DNA of 53,232 nt from an uncultured Pelagibacteraceae bacterium (GTDB lineage Bacteria; Pseudomonadota; Alphaproteobacteria; Pelagibacterales; Pelagibacteraceae): positions 1 to 53,232 of the forward strand of contig CACHJL010000004.1 in the NCBI GenBank assembly GCA_902580135.1, written 5' to 3'. The number at the start of each line of letters is the position of its first letter. Position 1 is the stretch's first letter. The notes under the pieces were generated by a model. It saw only the letters and a list, made by a program, of their open reading frames with translations. It made no database searches and was not told the DNA's origin. Positions 32,848 to 42,796 of this stretch are shown piece after piece. A program made the translations under genes and the position numbers.

Positions 32848-34350
32848 TTAAAAAATTCCTTGTTTATTATTTTTTTTTAGATATTTTTTGTCTACGACAA
32901 TATTTAGTTTATTTAACTGTCCTTTTTTAATTTTTTTTAAACTTTGCACTGTATTAATAAATCTAATACTTTCTTTACGAGAAACAATATTATCAGTTAG
33001 AGTTTTAAATTTTTTTATATAATCATTTCTTTTAAATGGTCTTGCTCCATAAGGATGAGCATCTGCTCTTTCAAGCTGTTCAGATATTTTTTTTCCATTC
33101 TTCATGGTTATAACAACTCTTGCACCGAAAGATTTATTTTTAGGATTAGGGTCATGATATTTCCTCGTCCATTTTTTATCTTCATGTGTCTTTATACTGT
33201 GCCAAATTTTAATGGTGCTTTTTCTGTTAGCTCTGGCTCTAGTATAAGATTTTACATGGTGCCAATCAGCATCTTCAAGAGCTACTGCAAAAATATACAT
33301 TATAGAATGGTCTAAAGTTTCTCTACTTGCTTTAGGATCCATTTTTTGAGGATCATTTGCACCTGTTCCAATTACATAATGAGTATGATGACTGGTATAA
33401 ATATCAATTTTTTTAATATTATTTAAATTAGAAATTTTTTTGTTTAATTTTTTTGCAATATCTATCAGTGCTTGCGCTTGGTATTCTGCAGAATATTCTT
33501 TTGTGTAAGTTTCAAGTATAGCTTTTTTTTGTTCATTTTTTTTTGGAAGTGGGACATTATATTTTGCATTTTTTCCATCTAAAATTCTTGCAATAACACT
33601 ATCTTCTCCTTCATAAATAGGACTAGGAGCTCCTTCACCTCTCATTACACGATCAACTGCTTCAATTGCAAGTTTGCCCGCATGCGCTGGAGCGTAAGCT
33701 TTCCAACTAGAAATTTCTCCTTTTCTAGATTGTCTCGTGGAAACAGTAACATGCAAAGCTTGTTGTATAGCTTGGTATATAGTTTCAGTATTTAACTTAA
33801 GCATTGAACCAATTCCAGCAGCAACACTTGGTCCCAAGTGTGCTATATGATCAATTTTATGTTTGTGAAGACATATTCCTTTTACTAAATTAACTTGGAC
33901 TTCGTAAGCTGTGATAATTCCTCTAAGTAAATCTAGACCACTCATTTTTAATTTTTGTGCAACAGCTAAAAGAGGAGGAATATTATCTCCAGGGTGACTA
34001 TAATCAGCGGCTAAAAATGTATCATGAAAATCTAGTTCTCTAACAGCTGTTCCATTAGCCCAAGCCGCCCATTCACAATCAAATTTTATTTTTGAATCAA
34101 TCCCAAATATTGTTGACCCATCTTTTCTTAAGTGAGATTTTGCCATTTCTCTAGCCGAAATAACTGGTTTTCTATTCAAAGATGCAATAGCAACAGAAGC
34201 ATTATCGATAATTCTATTAATTGCCATTTCAATGGAGTCGCTATTAAGTTTTGCATTGTCGCTTCCAATTTCTGCAATTTTCCAAGCTAGTTGATTTTTT
34301 TTACTTAATTTAATTTTAGAAGGATAAACTTTAACTTTATGATTAATCAT
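32848..34350 (-). CDS. prpD: 2-methylcitrate dehydratase
   Basis: A 500-residue MmgE/PrpD-family protein. Blocks seen: [102 protein letters not shown] and [20 protein letters not shown], all typical of PrpD. It dehydrates 2-methylcitrate, and with prpB and prpC completes the route from propionyl-CoA to pyruvate and succinate except for the hydration by an aconitase, which is not in this window. It is the first gene of the operon; no PrpR regulator is seen beside it. Confidence 0.92.
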   Translation of the reverse strand: MINHKVKVYPSKIKLSKKNQLAWKIAEIGSDNAKLNSDSIEMAINRIIDNASVAIASLNRKPVISAREMAKSHLRKDGSTIFGIDSKIKFDCEWAAWANGTAVRELDFHDTFLAADYSHPGDNIPPLLAVAQKLKMSGLDLLRGIITAYEVQVNLVKGICLHKHKIDHIAHLGPSVAAGIGSMLKLNTETIYQAIQQALHVTVSTRQSRKGEISSWKAYAPAHAGKLAIEAVDRVMRGEGAPSPIYEGEDSVIARILDGKNAKYNVPLPKKNEQKKAILETYTKEYSAEYQAQALIDIAKKLNKKISNLNNIKKIDIYTSHHTHYVIGTGANDPQKMDPKASRETLDHSIMYIFAVALEDADWHHVKSYTRARANRKSTIKIWHSIKTHEDKKWTRKYHDPNPKNKSFGARVVITMKNGKKISEQLERADAHPYGARPFKRNDYIKKFKTLTDNIVSRKESIRFINTVQSLKKIKKGQLNKLNIVVDKKYLKKNNKQGIF

Positions 34351-34402
34351 ACTATCTATATTTTATTAAATTTTAATACCCTAGGATGAAATTTAATCAA
34401 GT

Positions 34403-35092
34403 TTAATGATTTAAGTATTTATTGACTATTTCTTCAATATTTACAAAATCTTTAACTAAATGATTATGATGTATTTCTGATACTTTTTTTTCAGTATATC
34501 CATCCTCTAATAGTATAAATGGAATGTCAGCAGCTTTTGCAGATTCAGCATCTGTTTCACTGTCTCCAATCATTATACTTTTTTTTACATCACCTTGCAT
34601 AATCTCAATTACATTTGTTAAATGTCTTGGATCTGGTTTGCAGTAGTCAAAAGTATCACTACCAGCAACATATTCAAAATAGTCATAAATTTTTAATTTT
34701 TTTAACAAATCAATAGATAGATATTCCTGTTTATTGGTGCAAACTCCCATTGAAATATTATTTTTTTTTGACCAATTTAAAAATTCCAAAACTCCATTAA
34801 CAAGCCTGCTTTCCACCGCTATATTATTTGCATAAAAATCAATAAATTCTTTAACCATCTCTTTTTTGACAACTTGATCACTTACTAAACTAAACTCTTT
34901 TTTTGCTTGCCCCCATACTGATCTTCCAATTAATGACGCAGAGCCTTTTCCAACAAGTTTTCTAATATCATCCGTAGATTTTGTTTCATAACCATATTTA
35001 TTCATAACATGATTATGTGCATTCATTAAATCTGGAGCAGTATCTATAAGTGTTCCATCAAGATCGAATAAAACTGTTAATTTTTGAACCAT
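34403..35092 (-). CDS. gph: HAD-family phosphatase, phosphoglycolate phosphatase-like
   Basis: I start at ATG 35092 (229 residues, MVQKLTVLFDLDGTLIDTAPDL) because the track's TTG start adds 18 residues unlike the family N-terminus. HAD motif I is FDLDGTLIDT, motif II lies in GVCTNKQ, and motif III/IV in KPDPRHL and IMIGDSETDAESAKAADIPFIL. The cap domain and length fit Gph, which removes phosphate from 2-phosphoglycolate formed by oxidative DNA-damage repair or carbon metabolism. Related sugar-phosphate phosphatases are possible. It is divergent from the GlmU-like gene. Confidence 0.82.
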   Translation of the reverse strand: MVQKLTVLFDLDGTLIDTAPDLMNAHNHVMNKYGYETKSTDDIRKLVGKGSASLIGRSVWGQAKKEFSLVSDQVVKKEMVKEFIDFYANNIAVESRLVNGVLEFLNWSKKNNISMGVCTNKQEYLSIDLLKKLKIYDYFEYVAGSDTFDYCKPDPRHLTNVIEIMQGDVKKSIMIGDSETDAESAKAADIPFILLEDGYTEKKVSEIHHNHLVKDFVNIEEIVNKYLNH

Positions 35093-35162
35093 TAATAAAG
35101 TATTATTAAGAAATAATTTGTGAGTTAACGTAAAATAATACCTCAATATAAATAAATATCAA

Positions 35163-35780
35163 ATGAAAGACAAAAAATTAGAAAAATTTCAAAATAAGCT
35201 TAGAAATAATTTTATAAAAAAGGGTGTAAAAATGGTTGCACCCGAAACTGTATTTTTTTCAAAAGATACAAAAATTGGAAAAAAAGTAGTTATCGAACCT
35301 TATGTGGTAATTTCTAACAATGTAAAAATTGGTAACAACGTAACTATTTCATCTTTTTCTCATTTAGAAGGAGTTAAAATTGATAACAATGTTAAAATTG
35401 GTCCTTATGCAAGAATTAGGCCTGGAGCTATTATTAAATCTGGTTCAAAAATTGGTAATTTTGTTGAAGTAAAAAAAAGTATAATTGGAAAAAATTCAAA
35501 AGTTAATCATCTTTCTTATATTGGAGATGCAAATGTAGGGAAAAATGTAAATATTGGAGCGGGAACTATTACTTGTAATTATGATGGAGCAAAGAAACAT
35601 AAAACAAGAATTAAAGATAAAGTATTTATCGGTTCAAACACATCATTAGTTGCTCCAGTTATAATTAATGAGAGCAGTATTGTGGGTGCTGGCTCAGTAA
35701 TTACAAAAAATGTACAAAAAAAATCGCTTGCTATAGAAAGAAATGAGCAAGTTGAAATAAAAAATTATAGGAAAAAATAA
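35163..35780 (+). CDS. glmU: Stand-alone GlmU C-terminal domain: glucosamine-1-phosphate N-acetyltransferase
   Basis: A 205-residue left-handed beta-helix protein matching only the second half of bifunctional GlmU. The catalytic region reads [38 protein letters not shown], including the key histidine (H116) and the acetyl-CoA site ([13 protein letters not shown]). The first 30 residues ([23 protein letters not shown]) match the linker that joins the two GlmU domains. The N-terminal uridylyltransferase domain is missing: an in-frame stop lies 27 bases upstream and the opposite strand there encodes gph. It abuts glmS with no gap, so both steps of UDP-GlcNAc supply are grouped here. Confidence 0.85.
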   Translation: MKDKKLEKFQNKLRNNFIKKGVKMVAPETVFFSKDTKIGKKVVIEPYVVISNNVKIGNNVTISSFSHLEGVKIDNNVKIGPYARIRPGAIIKSGSKIGNFVEVKKSIIGKNSKVNHLSYIGDANVGKNVNIGAGTITCNYDGAKKHKTRIKDKVFIGSNTSLVAPVIINESSIVGAGSVITKNVQKKSLAIERNEQVEIKNYRKK

Positions 35781-37601
35781 ATGTGTGGAATAGTAGGAAT
35801 TACAAGCAATAAAGAAGTCACTACTAGAATAATCAACTCTTTAAAAAGATTAGAATATAGAGGATACGATTCAGCGGGTATAGCAACTCTTAAAAATGGT
35901 TTTATTAATGAAGTTAAATGCGAAGGAAGGGTAGAAGCTTTAGAAAAAAATATTATAAACTCAAATTTACAAGGCGTAATTGGAATAGGCCATGTAAGAT
36001 GGGCCACACATGGTAAACCTAGCACCATAAATGCACACCCACATTCATCTGAAACGGTATCAGTAGTTCATAATGGTATTATAGAAAATTCAACAATTTT
36101 AAAAAAAATATTAGAAAAAAAGGGCTATAGATTTAAATCTCAGACTGACACAGAGGTTATAGCTCATCTTGTAACTGATTATTTAAAAAAAAATAATTTA
36201 AAAAATACTATTATTAAGGTTCTAAAAAAACTACATGGCAGTTTCGCATTAGGTATTATATTTAAAAATCATCCAGATTTAATTGTTGGTGCTCGAAGAG
36301 GATCGCCATTAGCAGTTGGATATGGTCCAAATGAAAACTACCTGGGATCAGATTCATATGCATTAAAGTCTATGACAAATAAAGTTTCCTATCTTAATGA
36401 TGGTGAGTTTTGTTTAATTAAAGAAAATGAAGTTGAATTTTTTGATACCAACGGTAACAAAGTAAATAAAAAAATATTAAATTTATCCCAAGATAATCAA
36501 GATTATGACAAGGGTGACTATAAACACTTTATGGCAAAAGAAATAGATGAGCAGCCAACAACTATAAAAAATTGTGTTAATGAATATATTGATAAAATTA
36601 ATAAACAAATAAATATCCATAACTTTCCATGGAAGATTGAACAAATAAAATCGATTGTTTTAATAGGATGTGGAACTGCTTACCATTCATGTTTAGTAGC
36701 AAAATATTGGTTCGATGAACATACATCTTTAGATGTATCCATAGATATAGCTTCAGAATTTAGATATCGAAAAATTAAATTTAAAAATGATTGCTTATAT
36801 ATTTTTGTATCCCAATCTGGAGAAACAGCCGATACTTATGCAGCTTTAGATATATGTAAAAAAAATAAAATGATGACATGTTCAATAGTTAATGTTGTTG
36901 AAAGTTCAATAGCAAGAGACTCCGATCTAGTTCTACCTATTCATTGTGGTCCAGAAATAGGAGTTGCATCCACAAAAGCTTTCCTTGGTCAAATGTTGGT
37001 TTTATATATGCTATGTTTGAAAATATCTTTTGATCAAAAAATAATTATTAAAAAAAATTATCAAGAAAAGATAAAAAATTTACTTGCTTTATCTAATTTA
37101 TGTAAAAAAACTTTACTAACAGATAGCATAATACAAAAAGCCAGCAAAGCTTTCATCGAGGCAAAAGGTTCAATGTTTTTAGGAAGAGGTTACTCTTTTC
37201 CAATTGCTTTAGAGGGAGCTTTAAAATTAAAAGAACTTGCATATGTACATGCCGAAGGATATCCAGCCGGTGAAATGAAACATGGACCCTTAGCATTAAT
37301 CGAAGAAGGTATGCCAGTTGTTGTTTTGGCCCCAAGAGACAATCATTACAAAAAAACAATTTCAAATATGCAGGAAGTGATTGCAAGAGGTGCTAAAGTT
37401 TTGCTAGTAACAAATAAAAGTAAAGACGAAGTTCAATCAGAAAATATTTGGGAAACTATAGAAGTAGAAAATTTAACAGAAGACCTTCTTCCTTTTTTAA
37501 CAACTATACCTCTTCAAAAATTAGCTTATTATTCTGCTTTGCAAAATGGCAATGACATAGATAAACCAAGAAATTTAGCAAAATCTGTTACAGTTGAATA
37601 A
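35781..37601 (+). CDS. glmS: Glutamine--fructose-6-phosphate aminotransferase (isomerizing)
   Basis: A 606-residue enzyme of usual length, starting MCGIVGITSN with the catalytic cysteine at position 2 after methionine removal. The glutaminase domain has LEYRGYDSAG and GHVRWATHGKPS. Two SIS sugar-isomerase domains follow, with IGCGTAYHSC, SQSGETADT, AEGYPAGEMKHGP and the C-terminal KPRNLAKSVTVE. It forms glucosamine 6-phosphate from fructose 6-phosphate and glutamine for peptidoglycan and LPS. Start directly after the GlmU-like stop, hence translational coupling. Confidence 0.97.
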   Translation: MCGIVGITSNKEVTTRIINSLKRLEYRGYDSAGIATLKNGFINEVKCEGRVEALEKNIINSNLQGVIGIGHVRWATHGKPSTINAHPHSSETVSVVHNGIIENSTILKKILEKKGYRFKSQTDTEVIAHLVTDYLKKNNLKNTIIKVLKKLHGSFALGIIFKNHPDLIVGARRGSPLAVGYGPNENYLGSDSYALKSMTNKVSYLNDGEFCLIKENEVEFFDTNGNKVNKKILNLSQDNQDYDKGDYKHFMAKEIDEQPTTIKNCVNEYIDKINKQINIHNFPWKIEQIKSIVLIGCGTAYHSCLVAKYWFDEHTSLDVSIDIASEFRYRKIKFKNDCLYIFVSQSGETADTYAALDICKKNKMMTCSIVNVVESSIARDSDLVLPIHCGPEIGVASTKAFLGQMLVLYMLCLKISFDQKIIIKKNYQEKIKNLLALSNLCKKTLLTDSIIQKASKAFIEAKGSMFLGRGYSFPIALEGALKLKELAYVHAEGYPAGEMKHGPLALIEEGMPVVVLAPRDNHYKKTISNMQEVIARGAKVLLVTNKSKDEVQSENIWETIEVENLTEDLLPFLTTIPLQKLAYYSALQNGNDIDKPRNLAKSVTVE

Positions 37602-37635
37602 AAAATAAACTCTGTTAAAACACTCCCAGGTTGAA

Positions 37636-39015
37636 ATGAAAAAATGGAAAATAAATAGTTGGAGAAATTATCCTGTAAAACATATTCCTAAATATGAGGA
37701 TGAAAAAGAACTTAATATGGTTCTTGGGAAAATAAAAAATTTTCCTCCATTAGTCTTTGCAGGAGAAACTAGACATTTAAAACAACAACTTGCAGAAGTT
37801 GTTGATGGAAAAGCATTTTTACTTCAGGGAGGTGATTGTGCAGAAAGTTTTGTTGAATTTAATCCTGATAATATAAGAGATTATTTTAAAGTAATTTTGC
37901 AAATGTCTTTAGTGTTAACTTATTCAGCTTCATTGCCAGTTGTAAAACTTGGAAGAATTGCTGGACAATTTTCTAAACCTAGAAGCGCACCAACGGAAAA
38001 ACAAGGTGATAAAGAATTACCAAGTTATTTAGGTGATAATATAAATGGTATTGATTTTACAGAAAAATCTAGAATACCTGACCCTAAGAGATTGTTTAAA
38101 GCTTATTCTCAATCTGCTTCGACTTTAAATTTAATAAGAGCCTTTTGTCATGGTGGGTTTGCTGATTTACAAAAAGTCCATCTATGGAACACTGGTTATA
38201 TTAAAAAAAGTCCTCAAGCTAAAAAATTTAAAGAATTAGAGGATAAAATTGCTGATGCTTTAGCTTTTATGGAAGCTTGTGGAATCAATTCAGATTTTAA
38301 TAGAAGATTAAAAACTGTAAATTTTTGGACATCGCACGAAGCTTTATTACTTCCTTTTGAGGAAAGTATGACTAGAGTAGATTCTACAACTGGGGAATAT
38401 CACGATACTTCTGCTCACTTAGTTTGGATAGGGGATAGAACAAGACAATTAGATGGTGGTCACGTAGAGTTTTGTAGAGGAATTGAAAACCCTATTGGGA
38501 TTAAATGTGGGCCCACTTCAAAACCTGATGAAATTGCAAAAATTTGCAATTTAATAAATCCAAAAAATGAAAAAGGTAAAATAGTTTTGATTTCAAGGTT
38601 TGGTCATCAAAATGTTGAAAAATTTTTACCTAAATTAATTAGAGGTATTAAAAAAGAAGGTTTGAATGTTATTTGGTCATGCGACCCTATGCATGGTAAT
38701 ACTATTAAATCTACTACTGGATTTAAAACAAGACCATTTAATAATATTTTAAGTGAAGTAAAAAATGTATTTGGCGTTCATCAAAGTGAAGGGTCTTATG
38801 CTGGTGGATTACATATAGAAATGACAGGACAAAATGTAACAGAATGTACTGGTGGTACACAAAAAATTTCAGATAAAGATCTATCTAGCAGATATAGAAC
38901 TCATTGTGACCCAAGATTAAACGCTAATCAGGCGTTAGAATTGGCCTTTTTGATTTCTGATGAGATTAAAAAGAATTCCATTTATGTTAAAAGTGGAATT
39001 AAAGCGGCATCTTAA
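37636..39015 (+). CDS. 3-deoxy-7-phosphoheptulonate (DAHP) synthase, class II
   Basis: A 459-residue class II (plant/Mycobacterium type) DAHP synthase, the first step of the shikimate pathway, joining phosphoenolpyruvate and erythrose 4-phosphate. WKINSWRNYPVKHIPKY is the class II opening. LLQGGDCAESF carries the metal cysteine, KLGRIAGQFSKPRS the phosphoenolpyruvate site, and WSCDPMHGNT the metal histidine. GSYAGGLHIEMTGQNVTECTGG is typical of this class. The length fits. It stands alone 34 bases after glmS, without other aro genes nearby. Confidence 0.95.
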   Translation: MKKWKINSWRNYPVKHIPKYEDEKELNMVLGKIKNFPPLVFAGETRHLKQQLAEVVDGKAFLLQGGDCAESFVEFNPDNIRDYFKVILQMSLVLTYSASLPVVKLGRIAGQFSKPRSAPTEKQGDKELPSYLGDNINGIDFTEKSRIPDPKRLFKAYSQSASTLNLIRAFCHGGFADLQKVHLWNTGYIKKSPQAKKFKELEDKIADALAFMEACGINSDFNRRLKTVNFWTSHEALLLPFEESMTRVDSTTGEYHDTSAHLVWIGDRTRQLDGGHVEFCRGIENPIGIKCGPTSKPDEIAKICNLINPKNEKGKIVLISRFGHQNVEKFLPKLIRGIKKEGLNVIWSCDPMHGNTIKSTTGFKTRPFNNILSEVKNVFGVHQSEGSYAGGLHIEMTGQNVTECTGGTQKISDKDLSSRYRTHCDPRLNANQALELAFLISDEIKKNSIYVKSGIKAAS

Positions 39016-39053
39016 ACGTTTATAAATTTAATCCTTTAACATATATTTGAATT

Positions 39054-39791
39054 ATGGAAGTTAATAAAAAAGTTTTGTTTATAAAAGATTGGATATTGAA
39101 TTACGTTAACTCAATGCCAACAAAAGCTAAATCATTAGTTATAGGCATATCTGGTGGAATAGACTCATCAGTATCAAGTACCTTAAGCGCAATGACAGGC
39201 TTAAAAACAATTGCAATTTCAATGCCTATTAAACAAAAAAGTATCCAGCATGATTTAAGTTTAAAGCATCAAGAATGGTTAAAGAAAAATTTTAAAAATG
39301 TAAGTGGGTTTACAATTGAATTAGATGACCTGTTTAATACATTTGAAAAAACACTTTCAAACTTTAATAATGAACATGGCATGGCGAATTCTAGAGCTAG
39401 ATTAAGAATGTCAACACTTTATCAGGTTGCATCAGCAAATAATGGAATAGTAGTTGGAACAGGAAATAAAGTCGAAGATTTTGGTGTTGGATTTTATACA
39501 AAATATGGAGATGGAGGAGTAGACATATCACCCATAGCTGATTGTAATAAAACTGAAGTTTGGGAATTAGGAAACGAACTCAATATTTTGAAAGAAATAG
39601 TTGAAGCACCACCAACCGACGGTTTATGGGATGATGGCAGAACAGACGAAGGCCAACTTGGACTTTCCTATAAAGAGCTTGAAGAAGCAATGAATAACGA
39701 AAACTCAATAAATAGAGATAAATATATTAAAATAAGAAATGCAAACCTGCATAAGATGGATCCCATCCCAGTTTGCAAGATACCTAAGTAA
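39054..39791 (+). CDS. nadE: NH3-dependent NAD+ synthetase
   Basis: A 245-residue ATP-pyrophosphatase-fold enzyme that amidates nicotinate adenine dinucleotide. The PP-loop is ISGGIDSSV. NSRARLRMSTLYQVASANNGIVVGTGNKVEDFGVGFYTKYGDGGVDISPIADCNKTEVWELG is the family core. The N-terminal glutaminase domain of the long NadE form is absent, so ammonia is the expected nitrogen donor. It lies between the DAHP synthase and cysS genes, 38 and 45 bases away. Confidence 0.93.
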   Translation: MEVNKKVLFIKDWILNYVNSMPTKAKSLVIGISGGIDSSVSSTLSAMTGLKTIAISMPIKQKSIQHDLSLKHQEWLKKNFKNVSGFTIELDDLFNTFEKTLSNFNNEHGMANSRARLRMSTLYQVASANNGIVVGTGNKVEDFGVGFYTKYGDGGVDISPIADCNKTEVWELGNELNILKEIVEAPPTDGLWDDGRTDEGQLGLSYKELEEAMNNENSINRDKYIKIRNANLHKMDPIPVCKIPK

Positions 39792-39836
39792 TCTTAAGGA
39801 TTCACAAATCATTAATTAAAGTATATTTCTAGAACA

Positions 39837-41198
39837 ATGGATAAAGATATTTTTTTAACAAATAGCCTTGGCAACCAAAAAGAAAAGTTTAAGCCAATTA
39901 ATTCAAAAAAAATTGGAATGTATGTGTGTGGTCCAACAGTATATGATAATCCACATATAGGTAATGCGAGACCTTTGATTGTATTTGATATTTTGTTTAA
40001 AGTTTTAAAATGTAAATATGGAAACAAAGAAGTTACTTATGTTAGAAATATTACCGATATTGATGACAAAATAATTAAATCATCTTTAGAAAAAAATATA
40101 TCTATAGGAGATCTTACAAAAAAAATTACTAAAATCTTCCATGAAGATTGTAAGTATTTAAATTGTGAAGTTCCTTCACACGAACCCAAAGCTACTGAAA
40201 ATATTTCTTTAATGGTTGAAATGATTAGCAAACTTATAAAAAAAGGTAATGCTTACGAAAACAAACAACATGTTTATTTTGATGTAAATAAATTTGAAGA
40301 TTATGGAAAATTATCAAATAAAAATTTAGATGATTTAATTTCTGGAGCAAGAGTTGAGATATCTGAAAATAAAAAAAACCCCGCAGATTTTGTTTTATGG
40401 AAACCATCTTCTGAAACTGAACCTTCATGGGATTCTCCGTGGGGAAAAGGTAGACCTGGTTGGCATCTTGAATGTTCAGTTATGTCTAAAAAATTTTTAG
40501 GTGATAAATTTGATATTCATGGAGGAGGAATAGATTTAATTTTCCCTCATCATGAAAATGAAATTGCTCAATCCAGATGTGCAAATGAAAACGAAACTTT
40601 TGCAAATTATTGGGTTCACAATGGATTTATAACTATTTCAAGTGAAAAAATGTCGAAATCTCAAGGGAATGTTTTAACTATTGATGATTTAAAAAATAAA
40701 GTAAATGGACAAGTCGTAAGACTTGCTTTAATTAGCGCTCATTACAAGCAACCGTTAGATTGGAATGAAAAGCTTTTGTCTGAAAGTCAAAAAACTATTA
40801 ATAAATGGTATGAAAGTTATACTGATTTAAAAAATAAAGTTTTAATACCACAAGATTATCTTGCTCCATTATATGATGATTTGAATACACCGGGCTATAT
40901 TGCCAATCTTCATAAATTATTTGAAAAGTCTCAAAAAGGTTCAATAAAGGATAAAGAAATATTTATGTCAGCATGTAATTTTGTCGGTTTGCTAAACGAA
41001 GATAAAAATACTTGGGAAAAATTTAAGCAAAGTAATTCAAAAATTTCTAAAGAAGAAATTGAAAATAAAATAGAGGAAAGAAATATCGCTAGGAAAAACA
41101 AAGACTATAAAGCTGCTGATGATATTAGAAATGAATTATTAGACAAAGGAGTTTTAATTGAAGACAAAGATGATAAAACCCTGTGGAAATTTAAATGA
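39837..41198 (+). CDS. cysS: Cysteinyl-tRNA synthetase
   Basis: A 453-residue class I aminoacyl-tRNA synthetase. The zinc-binding cysteine and HIGH box are in YVCGPTVYDNPHIGNARPL, other zinc ligands are in LECSVMS and FPHHENE, and the KMSKS loop is KMSKSQGN. The C-terminal helical domain ends AADDIRNELLDKGVLIEDKDDKTLWKF, as usual. Its stop overlaps the cimA start (ATGA), a pairing common in alphaproteobacteria. Confidence 0.96.
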   Translation: MDKDIFLTNSLGNQKEKFKPINSKKIGMYVCGPTVYDNPHIGNARPLIVFDILFKVLKCKYGNKEVTYVRNITDIDDKIIKSSLEKNISIGDLTKKITKIFHEDCKYLNCEVPSHEPKATENISLMVEMISKLIKKGNAYENKQHVYFDVNKFEDYGKLSNKNLDDLISGARVEISENKKNPADFVLWKPSSETEPSWDSPWGKGRPGWHLECSVMSKKFLGDKFDIHGGGIDLIFPHHENEIAQSRCANENETFANYWVHNGFITISSEKMSKSQGNVLTIDDLKNKVNGQVVRLALISAHYKQPLDWNEKLLSESQKTINKWYESYTDLKNKVLIPQDYLAPLYDDLNTPGYIANLHKLFEKSQKGSIKDKEIFMSACNFVGLLNEDKNTWEKFKQSNSKISKEEIENKIEERNIARKNKDYKAADDIRNELLDKGVLIEDKDDKTLWKFK

Positions 41199-42796
41199 GC
41201 AAAGAAAAAATATACATATTTGATACTACATTGAGAGATGGGGCCCAGACTCAAGGTGTAGATTTTTCAATAGATGATAAATTAAAAGTAGCTAAGGCTT
41301 TAGATGATTTGGGAGTTGATTATATAGAAGGAGGCTGGCCAGGAGCCAACCCTACAGATACTGAATTCTTTCAGAAAAAAATTAAACTAAATAACTCTGT
41401 GCTAACTTCTTTTGGTATGACCAAAAAATCTGGCCGAAGTGCAGATAATGATCCTGGACTTTCATCTGTACTAAACAGTAATACATCTGCAGTATGTTTG
41501 GTTGGTAAATCTTGGGATTTTCACGTTGATGTAGCCTTAGGCATATCAAATGAAGAGAATTTAGAAAATATTTCAGAAAGTGCAAAGCTGTTTGTAAAAG
41601 AAAAAAAAGAATTTATGTTCGATGCAGAACATTTTTTTGATGGATTTAAAAATAATAAAGAATATGCACTTTCATGTATAAAATCAGCATACGATAATGG
41701 TGCAAGATGGATTGTTCTTTGCGATACTAACGGTGGCACGCTTCCAAATGAAATTTCTGAAATTGTAAGCGAAGTTACAAAAACAGTTCCAGGAAAAAAC
41801 CTAGGTATCCATGCTCATAATGATACTGGAAATGCTGTAGGCAACTCATTAGCAGCAGTTTTGTCTGGAGTAAGACAAATACAAGGAACAATTAATGGAT
41901 TAGGTGAAAGATGTGGAAATGCAAATTTAATGTCAATAATTCCAACGTTACATTTAAAACAAACTTATGCAAAAAATTATGAAATAAATGTTAAAAAAGA
42001 AAATATTAATAAATTAACTCAATGCTCAAGATTACTTGATGAAATATTAAATAGAAAACCTAATCAACATTTACCTTATGTAGGTGCTGCTGCATTTTCA
42101 CATAAAGGTGGATTACATGTTTCTGCCGTTCAAAAAGATCCTAAGACTTATGAACACATAGATCCTGAGGATGTAGGAAATGTAAGAAACATTGTTGTTT
42201 CAGATCAATCTGGAAAATCAAATATAGTTTCAAGGTTAAATTCTATAGGAATTAACTTTAAACAAGATGATCCAAAAATAAAAAAACTTTTAGAAGAAGT
42301 TAAAGATAGAGAATTTATTGGTTACAGCTACGATGGAGCCGACGCATCTTTTGAATTACTAGCTAGGAGAGTTATGGGTGAAATTCCAAGATATATTCTA
42401 ATTAAAGAATATGATGTTAGTGTTAAAAAGAATAGTTTGGGAGAAATTATATCTTCAGCAAAAGCCCAATTAGAAGTTGATAAGAAATTAATCCTTTGTG
42501 AGGGTGAGGGGAATGGTCCTGTCCATGCACTCGATAATGCAATTAGAAACAATGTAGATAAACTTGCAAAGTATTCTCAATATTTAAAAGATTTAAAATT
42601 AGTAGATTATAAAGTTAGGATTTTAAATACAGGAACAGAAGCTGTAACAAGGGTTTCAATTGAAAGTACAGATTCCAAAGGTAAAAACTGGTTTACAATA
42701 GGAGTGTCGGCAAACATTATTGATGCTTCATTTAAAGCACTTGTTGATAGTTTAGATTACAAACTATTCAAAGACAATGCTCCAGCAAGCATTTGA
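41195..42796 (+). CDS. cimA: (R)-citramalate synthase
   Basis: A 533-residue DRE-TIM aldolase-type enzyme. FDTTLRDGAQTQGVDFSIDDKLKVAKALDDLGVDYIEGGWPGANPTD is the N-terminal catalytic block, HAHNDTGNAVGNSLAAVLSGVRQIQGTINGLGERCGNANL carries metal histidines, and the last 120 residues form a LeuA-type regulatory domain. It condenses pyruvate and acetyl-CoA to citramalate for isoleucine synthesis without threonine. The length and the IEGGWPG motif favour CimA over LeuA or homocitrate synthase. It overlaps cysS by 4 bases. Confidence 0.92.
   Translation: MSKEKIYIFDTTLRDGAQTQGVDFSIDDKLKVAKALDDLGVDYIEGGWPGANPTDTEFFQKKIKLNNSVLTSFGMTKKSGRSADNDPGLSSVLNSNTSAVCLVGKSWDFHVDVALGISNEENLENISESAKLFVKEKKEFMFDAEHFFDGFKNNKEYALSCIKSAYDNGARWIVLCDTNGGTLPNEISEIVSEVTKTVPGKNLGIHAHNDTGNAVGNSLAAVLSGVRQIQGTINGLGERCGNANLMSIIPTLHLKQTYAKNYEINVKKENINKLTQCSRLLDEILNRKPNQHLPYVGAAAFSHKGGLHVSAVQKDPKTYEHIDPEDVGNVRNIVVSDQSGKSNIVSRLNSIGINFKQDDPKIKKLLEEVKDREFIGYSYDGADASFELLARRVMGEIPRYILIKEYDVSVKKNSLGEIISSAKAQLEVDKKLILCEGEGNGPVHALDNAIRNNVDKLAKYSQYLKDLKLVDYKVRILNTGTEAVTRVSIESTDSKGKNWFTIGVSANIIDASFKALVDSLDYKLFKDNAPASI

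Noticed and set aside
35093-35146. N-terminal extension of the phosphatase from a TTG start
   Set aside because: The family begins close to the motif FDLDGTLIDT; ATG at 35092 gives the normal start.
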